Assembly (NCBI GenBank): GCA_026415325.1
Contig: JAOAHH010000152.1
Location: 1 to 35,735 of the forward strand
DNA: 35,735 nt
Direction of reading: 5' to 3'
From: Thermodesulfobacteriota bacterium
GTDB lineage: Bacteria > Desulfobacterota > WTBG01 > CAIYCZ01 > CAIRTM01
Below are positions 32,201 through 35,735 of this stretch, one piece after another; position 1 is the stretch's first letter; every line of letters starts with the position of its first letter. The position numbers and the translations under genes are program-made. The notes below the pieces were generated by a model. It was not told the origin of the DNA. It did no database searches and saw only the letters and a list, made by a program, of their open reading frames with translations.

Positions 32201-32340
32201 ATCCATATAGCAAGGAGATGAAAACCATTCGGGAAATGGGTTTTGTGAATGTATTGTCAAAACCTTTCCAGAAGGAAGAACTTATGCAGGCGGTGGCTTC
32301 GGTTTTGAACATGAGCGGAGCAGCAGAAGATCATGGGTAA
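29224..32340 (+). CDS. Cache-PAS3 hybrid histidine kinase with C-terminal receiver
   Basis: The protein has 1038 residues. Order: membrane helix 1 (about 23-46), a periplasmic single Cache domain (about 55-195, with YFWINDMTPRMIMHPYRSDLEG and APWGWIVGSGLYI), helix 2 (about 203-225), three PAS domains (about 240-360, 365-505 and 510-635, each closed by a PAC motif such as ALEDISKRK, SIRDITERH and ILDIHERK), HisKA with His672 (VAGVAHEINNPNNF), HATPase (NLLLNACQALP, VLDEGVGIAEDD, GGTGLGLSISYKIIQQHRG) and a receiver with Asp961 (LIILDINMPDMNG). It should sense a small extracellular ligand, perhaps an organic acid, and pass phosphate to the partner regulator. The NtrC-family gene 150 bp downstream is the obvious candidate. 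ATG 29224 lacks a clear ribosome binding site. Confidence 0.93.
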   Translation: MKNITKLFTCFYPLLTTSGVRYGLPSLFVVLFFILIIFFYLIPTFEQHLIERKKEAVRDLVRSVWSLLETYHAQETTGKLSRAEAQQQALACIRSLRYGKSMKDYFWINDMTPRMIMHPYRSDLEGRDVSDFTDPDGNHFFIAAVNTVRAAGEGFISYKWQRHDDPTHIETKISCVKGFAPWGWIVGSGLYINDVYTEIKKMTRIMSVIAAGLLACMIGGYVILLVKGQRLEQARRTAELSLRESEEKLKSITENINIGVFRTTIEGGGHIIYANRALAEIFGADSQEELYALQLIDVYVNPTDRAALLSELFKKGQIKGYEVQLKNKRGEPVWCSLSARLLYDAEGHPSWIDGALEDISKRKQIEDALRESEQRLATVIDFLPDATFAVNRDKKVIAWNKAMHDLTGISAADILWEDYDAVSVAIYGEQRPLLIDLLFVDNKEIEARYTWVKRINNHILAEGPIPHAYRGKGAYAWGIAGYLYDQEGKIAGAIESIRDITERHFMEQELRESRERLDLIIKGASIGTWDWDITTGIVIVNERWAEILGYIPDKRGLHISQWQEMLHPEDAPDVLARLHDHLQNKTDYYQSEYRIKTQAGTWRWVLDCGRVVARDGNGTPLRAAGIILDIHERKTADENLRAAYEELRNRDEQLVQADKMASLGTLVAGVAHEINNPNNFVMLNTPLMQNIWNNVLPILDEYCREHGDFKVGGMPFSKVRAAVPALLAGILDGARRINDIVKELRDFARPEETVMNQRVDVNTVVKSAVDLLYHTIQKSTHSFSVSYAQNLPPITGNAQRIEQVVVNLLLNACQALPSPERAVRISTSCDADTVYIAVLDEGVGIAEDDLSRIMDPFFTTKRSSGGTGLGLSISYKIIQQHRGRITVQSTPGKGSVFTVALPVHPAAAHHKILVADDELVMRDIICSVLSNNPAWEVQAVENGTAACMMLGKWRPDLIILDINMPDMNGVEVCRRIKADPDFMKTQVIICTGHPYSKEMKTIREMGFVNVLSKPFQKEELMQAVASVLNMSGAAEDHG

Positions 32341-32489
32341 CCACAATGGCGGTCTCAAAAAAACATGGTGTTATGGCAAAAGGATAAAACTATACATAAC
32401 AGTTTTCTCTTGTGCGCCGTGTGCCATGCGCCGTTTTCAAAATACGAGCCACAATCCCCGCATCACTTTTATTGTGACTGTTTTTCGCT

Positions 32490-33890
32490 ATGTACCCACA
32501 GCATCCCATTGTGCTTGTTGATGATGAGCCGCAGGCCATCTTCAGCCTGAACCAGGCGCTCGGTGCCGAAGGAATCGACAATACCATCGCCTGTCATGAC
32601 AGTCGCGATGTACTGCCCCTGGCACAGCAACGGGAATTAGAGCTTGTGCTGCTTGACCTCAGCATGCCGCATCTCTCGGGTGAAGAACTTCTCACCCTGC
32701 TTACCAGCAACTATCCCGACATTCCGGTCATTGTGATTACAGGCCACAATGAGATCGATACCGCGGTGCGGTGTCTCAAGGCCGGGGCATTTGATTATTT
32801 GGTAAAACCAGTTGAACAGGGCAGACTCACGGCAAGTGTGGTGCATGCGCTTGAGCATCGGCGCCTGAGGCGGGAAAACACGCTGCTCAAGCAGCGTATC
32901 CTGTGCGGCGCGTTACAACATCCTGAAGCCTTCAGCGCCATTGTAACCAACAACGGCAGGATGCATGCCATTTTTCAGTATTGTGAAACGATTGCAACAA
33001 GTACCCTGCCGGTGTTGATCACCGGGGAGACCGGCGTCGGGAAAGAGCTTATCGCGCAGGCGCTCCACAAGCTCAGCGGGAGGTCCGGACCGTTTGTGAC
33101 GGTCAATGTTGCCGGTCTTGATGACGGAGTTTTTTCCGACACCCTCTTCGGCCACAGAAAAGGTGCGTTTACCGGCGCTGATGAGGCACGGCAGGGGCTT
33201 GTCGCCCGGGCATCCGGTGGCACTCTGTTTCTCGATGAAATCGGCGATCTCAGCCCTGCCTCACAGCTAAAACTTCTGCGCCTCGTACAGGAACACGAGT
33301 ACTACCCCGTAGGATCAGACGTACCGCATGCGGCACAGATCAGAATCATTGCGGCAACCAATAAGGATATTCACGAACTGCAGCGGCCGGACAGCAATTT
33401 TCGGAGGGATCTCTTCTACCGGCTCTGTAACCACCATATCCATCTGCCGCCGCTTCGTGAGCGTAGAGACGATCTGCCGCTGCTGTTTGAACACTTCATG
33501 CACGAGGCTGCTGCTGCACGTGGCTGCCCGGTTCCCGAGAACCGAGCCGACCTGCTTGCCCAGCTTATAGAGTATGACTTTCCCGGCAACATCCGCGAGC
33601 TTAAGTCACTGGTGTATGATGCGGTCAGCAGAAAATCTCTGGAGCTGCCCGCAACAATTGCGGCAAGCGTCCGGAAGAGCACCAATACCACCCCACTGCC
33701 ACATCTCACTGCCGATAACCATGCCTCGGTGCTGTTTACCGGAACCCTTCCTTCGCTTGACAGGATGTGCATGCTCCTTATTAATGAAGCCCTGCGCCGC
33801 ACTGGCGGCAACCAGTCCCTTGCAGCACGGATGCTCAACATCTCTCGCCAAACCCTTATTAGGTATATGAAGAAAAACACAACCGTCTAA
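32490..33890 (+). CDS. NtrC-family sigma-54 activator (REC-AAA+-Fis HTH)
   Basis: The protein has 466 residues. The receiver has Asp56 (LVLLDLSMPHLSG) and Lys in AFDYLVKPVEQG. The AAA+ domain has Walker A GETGVGKE, the sigma-54 contact loop GAFTGA (in GHRKGAFTGADEAR), Walker B GGTLFLDEIGDL, and IIAATNKDIHEL, FRRDLFYRL and FPGNIRELKSLV. The C-terminal Fis-type helix-turn-helix is complete (INEALRRTGGNQSLAARMLNISRQTLIRYMKK). It should bind upstream sites and open sigma-54 promoters; a matching promoter and repeats lie just downstream at 33937-34098. The start at 32490 has no visible ribosome binding site. Upstream, CACAAT (32450-32455) and ATTGTG (32471-32476) form an inverted repeat that could be an autoregulatory site. 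The remainder of 32341-32489 shows nothing else I recognise. Confidence 0.95.
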   Translation: MYPQHPIVLVDDEPQAIFSLNQALGAEGIDNTIACHDSRDVLPLAQQRELELVLLDLSMPHLSGEELLTLLTSNYPDIPVIVITGHNEIDTAVRCLKAGAFDYLVKPVEQGRLTASVVHALEHRRLRRENTLLKQRILCGALQHPEAFSAIVTNNGRMHAIFQYCETIATSTLPVLITGETGVGKELIAQALHKLSGRSGPFVTVNVAGLDDGVFSDTLFGHRKGAFTGADEARQGLVARASGGTLFLDEIGDLSPASQLKLLRLVQEHEYYPVGSDVPHAAQIRIIAATNKDIHELQRPDSNFRRDLFYRLCNHHIHLPPLRERRDDLPLLFEHFMHEAAAARGCPVPENRADLLAQLIEYDFPGNIRELKSLVYDAVSRKSLELPATIAASVRKSTNTTPLPHLTADNHASVLFTGTLPSLDRMCMLLINEALRRTGGNQSLAARMLNISRQTLIRYMKKNTTV

Positions 33891-33904
33891 TTTTATTCCT
33901 CTCC

Positions 33905-33922
33905 GCTGTACCTTTTTGCACC
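33905..33922 (+). repeat. Possible third, degenerate activator site
   Basis: GCTGTACCTTTTTGCACC resembles GCTGTATCAAAATGCAAC at 33934-33951, sharing the GCTGTA and TGCA parts with different central bases. It starts 29 bp before that copy. It is weaker than the two main repeats. Confidence 0.3.
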
Positions 33923-33936
33923 ACCGCGCTTTCGCT

Positions 33937-33956
33937 GTATCAAAATGCAACAGGAC
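33937..33956 (+). repeat. Upstream activator-like direct repeat, copy 1
   Basis: GTATCAAAATGCAACAGGAC. It matches copy 2 (34002-34021) at 17 of 20 bases in the same orientation, 65 bp apart, which is close to six helical turns. It is centred about 163 bp before the predicted sigma-54 transcription start, a normal place for an enhancer-binding protein. Confidence 0.65.
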
Positions 33957-34001
33957 AAAAAATGTGTTTTTTCGATAAGATGCCTGCCACCGTTTCCCTC
34001 T

Positions 34002-34021
34002 GTGTCACAATGCAACAGCAC
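34002..34021 (+). repeat. Upstream activator-like direct repeat, copy 2
   Basis: GTGTCACAATGCAACAGCAC, centred about 98 bp before the predicted start. The outer GTG and CAC give it a partial dyad. The 8-mer GTCACAAT in it also occurs on the minus strand at 32478-32471, in front of the activator gene. Confidence 0.65.
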
Positions 34022-34082
34022 GTCGGTACCGGTGCCGTTGATACTGTTTTGTTTTTTCACCTACTTACACGACATGGTGCTT

Positions 34083-34098
34083 AGGCACAGCATTTGCT
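34083..34098 (+). promoter_or_regulatory. Sigma-54 (-24/-12) promoter of the REC-kinase/CheW operon
   Basis: AGGCACAGCATTTGCT: the invariant GG (34084-34085) and GC (34096-34097) are exactly 12 bases apart start to start, with GGCAC and TTGCT matching the TGGCAC-N5-TTGCW pattern except the first T. The predicted start near 34109 is 30 nt before ATG 34139. The activator gene lies immediately upstream. Confidence 0.72.
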
Positions 34099-34138
34099 CA
34101 ACCATTTATTGTGTCTTCCCGGCAACAAGGAGTGCACC

Positions 34139-35269
34139 ATGGAACAAAAAAAGATATTGATTGTTGACGATGAGCATAACACGCGCTTTTCGATCGACTT
34201 TACCCTGAGCAACGCAGGATTCCTGACAGCACAGGCCTGTAACGGTACCGAAGCCCTTGCAAAGCTTAAAGAAAAAGCCGCCGCATACACCCCGTTTGAC
34301 CTTGTCATAGCCGATATCCAGATGCCTGATATGAACGGCATTGAGCTTATCGATGCCATGCATCAGGCAAATATCAATGTGCCGGTTGTGGTTATCACTG
34401 GATTTGGCGACAAACAAACCCTGGTGGAGCTTGTTCGGCGCCGCTGCGACTACTACCTTGATAAGCCGTTTGCACCTCAGGATTTACTCACCGCCGTAGA
34501 AACCGTTCTGCGCAGAGTCGGAGAAACAACATGCCAATGTGCCCGTCTGCAACAAGAACTGCTGGTATCAGAAAAACTGAATATGATTGGTCAGCTTGCC
34601 CCGAAAATCGCCCATGAGATCAACAACCCCGCTCAGGTCATTCAGGGCTATGCTGAAATGCTCATCAGCAGCGCAAAAATCGACGAGGAGTCAAAGGCGC
34701 TCCTTGCTAACATCCGCGAGGCGATTCAGATAATCGTGAAGCTGAACCGCAATCTCATGGATCTGTCGCGACCGATGCCGATGAACACAAGCACATTCCG
34801 GCCTGAGATGCCGCTCGAGAAAGCGATCGACTTTTTGACCAAAGCGGGTGTCATCAAACATTGTACGGTGCAGAAATATTACGACAATACCGCTCCCGCA
34901 ATCACCGGCGACAGCATGCAGCTCTATCAGGTTTTTCTCAATCTTATCGTCAATGCCTCGTATGCAATGCGGCAGTGTGAAAAAAAAATCCTCACGGTGA
35001 CCATCGAGCACGATCCTGCGGCAAAAACCGTTTCCTTTTCCGTTACCGATAACGGCTGCGGCATTGCACCCGAACACAGAGACAAAATCTTTTCGCCGTT
35101 CTTTACCACACATGCCGCTGAAGGCGGCACTGGTCTTGGGCTTGCTGTGGTGAGGCAGGTTGTGGAGAACCACGGCGGCTCTGTCCATGTCACGAGCCAG
35201 CCGGGTGAAGGGGCAACGTTTCGGATCACCCTACCGGCAGCCACTGTTAAGGAAGGAGGAACCGTATGA
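34139..35269 (+). CDS. Soluble REC-histidine kinase hybrid
   Basis: The protein has 376 residues and no membrane segment. An N-terminal receiver with Asp59 (LVIADIQMPDMNG) and Lys in CDYYLDKPFAPQ is followed by HisKA with His159 (IAPKIAHEIN-type, read as LAPKIAHEINNPAQV) and a HATPase domain (NLIVNASYAMRQ, VTDNGCGIAPEHRDKIF, FFTTHAAEGGTGLGLAVVRQ). A receiver placed before a kinase is a typical relay point: it can accept phosphate from an upstream kinase and alter its own kinase output. ATG 34139 is fixed by AAGGAG seven bases upstream. A sigma-54 promoter precedes it. Its stop overlaps the CheW start (ATGA at 35266-35269), so the two proteins are translationally coupled. Confidence 0.94.
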   Translation: MEQKKILIVDDEHNTRFSIDFTLSNAGFLTAQACNGTEALAKLKEKAAAYTPFDLVIADIQMPDMNGIELIDAMHQANINVPVVVITGFGDKQTLVELVRRRCDYYLDKPFAPQDLLTAVETVLRRVGETTCQCARLQQELLVSEKLNMIGQLAPKIAHEINNPAQVIQGYAEMLISSAKIDEESKALLANIREAIQIIVKLNRNLMDLSRPMPMNTSTFRPEMPLEKAIDFLTKAGVIKHCTVQKYYDNTAPAITGDSMQLYQVFLNLIVNASYAMRQCEKKILTVTIEHDPAAKTVSFSVTDNGCGIAPEHRDKIFSPFFTTHAAEGGTGLGLAVVRQVVENHGGSVHVTSQPGEGATFRITLPAATVKEGGTV

Positions 35270-35735
35270 CTACCGATAAAACAGCATCACTGCCCGAAGA
35301 CGCCATGTTTGATGATGAGGAGGAAGATACCCAGCGCGACAAGTACCTCACCTTTGCCGTTGGCGCGGAGGATTACGGCATCGATATAAGCCATGTGACC
35401 GAAATCATCGGCATTCAAAAAATTACTGGCGTGCCTGACATGCCAGCTTACATCAGAGGGGTTATTAACCTGCGCGGCAAGGTGATTCCGGTGATGGATG
35501 TTCGGCTGCGGTTCAACATGGAGCAGCGTGAATATGACGACCGTACCTGTATTATCGTGGTTGACGTCAGCGGTGCCGCGATCGGGCTGGTGGTAGACAC
35601 GGTAAAGGAGGTTGTCGATATCCCCCCATCCCAAATTGAGCTGCCGCCTGATGTTGCCGATCGCACGGGTAACCGTTACCTCAAGGGGTTGGGCAAGGTC
35701 GGCGAGCAGGTGAAGATACTCCTTGATGTGGAACG
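35266..35735 (+). CDS. cheW: CheW-like coupling protein, 3' end cut by window edge
   Basis: 156 residues are visible before the right edge. After an acidic extension (MTTDKTASLPEDAMFDDEEE) the CheW fold begins: KYLTFAVGAEDYGIDISHVTE, MPAYIRGVINLRGKVIPVMD, VRLRFNM, TCIIVVDVSGAAIGLVVDTVKEVVDIP and YLKGLGKVGEQVKILLDVE. This is the classic scaffold that links chemoreceptors to CheA. Start: ATGA overlap with the upstream kinase gene, with AGGAGG just before it. Being in a sigma-54 operon with a REC-kinase suggests a chemosensory module that is switched on by the upstream activator. CheA and receptors are probably beyond the window; only a small part of CheW can be missing. Confidence 0.95.
   Translation, partial: MTTDKTASLPEDAMFDDEEEDTQRDKYLTFAVGAEDYGIDISHVTEIIGIQKITGVPDMPAYIRGVINLRGKVIPVMDVRLRFNMEQREYDDRTCIIVVDVSGAAIGLVVDTVKEVVDIPPSQIELPPDVADRTGNRYLKGLGKVGEQVKILLDVE

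Noticed and set aside
32333-32521. Small plus-strand frame of 62 codons between the hybrid kinase and the activator
   Set aside because: It overlaps the ends of both genes, has no ribosome site and encodes a Cys/His-rich peptide with no membrane or domain pattern.
1-35735. tRNA, rRNA, CRISPR arrays, insertion sequences, phage attachment sites
   Set aside because: I looked for cloverleaf-like stretches, regularly spaced repeats, terminal inverted repeats and transposase or integrase motifs and saw none; a covariance-model scan would be the decisive test.

Overview
The window is a chromosomal segment of a Gram-negative-type bacterium, moderately GC-rich by eye. Support for this comes from DksA, an AsmA-like envelope protein, Wzz-type polysaccharide machinery, sigma-54 regulation and CheW. 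The PAS-rich kinases, the GH57/GalT sugar operon, the Gld-type ABC transporter, the MmdA-type carboxyltransferase and the FtsH sequence style fit an anaerobic lineage such as Desulfobacterota, Spirochaetota or Fibrobacterota. The sequence alone does not let me choose between them. I see no tRNA, rRNA, CRISPR array, insertion sequence or phage gene. No gene-free stretch exceeds 300 bases.

Layout: (1) 1-2636 is an envelope polysaccharide patch: a GT4 glycosyltransferase cut by the left edge, a divergent FemAB/GNAT-like acyltransferase and a left-handed beta-helix acyltransferase. (2) 2656-3663 encodes a PAS-PAS protein ending in a Cys4 module. (3) 12253-3694 is a minus-strand run of seven genes: moaC, dksA, a GH57 glucanotransferase, galT, a single-domain response regulator, a UDP-sugar pyrophosphorylase and priA. 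(4) 12399-16318 holds a stand-alone ParB-N protein with a cationic tail, glgX and serC. (5) 17013-16333 is an initiating sugar transferase convergent with serC. (6) 17183-20873 is a GldFG-type ABC transporter operon that appears to begin with an unannotated 35-codon membrane peptide gene. (7) 24631-20878 is an asnB-wzz operon whose Wzz/BY-kinase has a broken Walker A motif. (8) 24809-28314 is ftsH convergent with an mmdA-type carboxyltransferase, separated by a 16-bp stem terminator. (9) 28450-29193 is an AsmA-like protein.

(10) 29224-35735 is a signalling block: a Cache/PAS hybrid histidine kinase, an NtrC-family sigma-54 activator, then a REC-histidine kinase and CheW (cut by the right edge). 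Upstream of the REC-kinase gene there is a well-formed -24/-12 sigma-54 promoter and two near-identical 20-bp direct repeats at about -98 and -163. The simplest reading is a tiered relay: the Cache kinase signals to the NtrC-type activator, which binds the repeats and switches on the REC-kinase/CheW operon.

Sigma-70 promoters are unusually legible: serC has a perfect consensus (TTGACA, 17 nt, TATAAT), and ftsH, asnB and the Gld operon have perfect -35 boxes. These promoters settle several start codons, which are shorter than the longest open frames. The strongest candidates for undescribed biology are the sigma-54 relay, the 35-codon leader gene of the Gld operon, the pseudo-BY-kinase, the ParB-N protein with a membrane-like tail, and a terminator-like element on the antisense strand inside serC.
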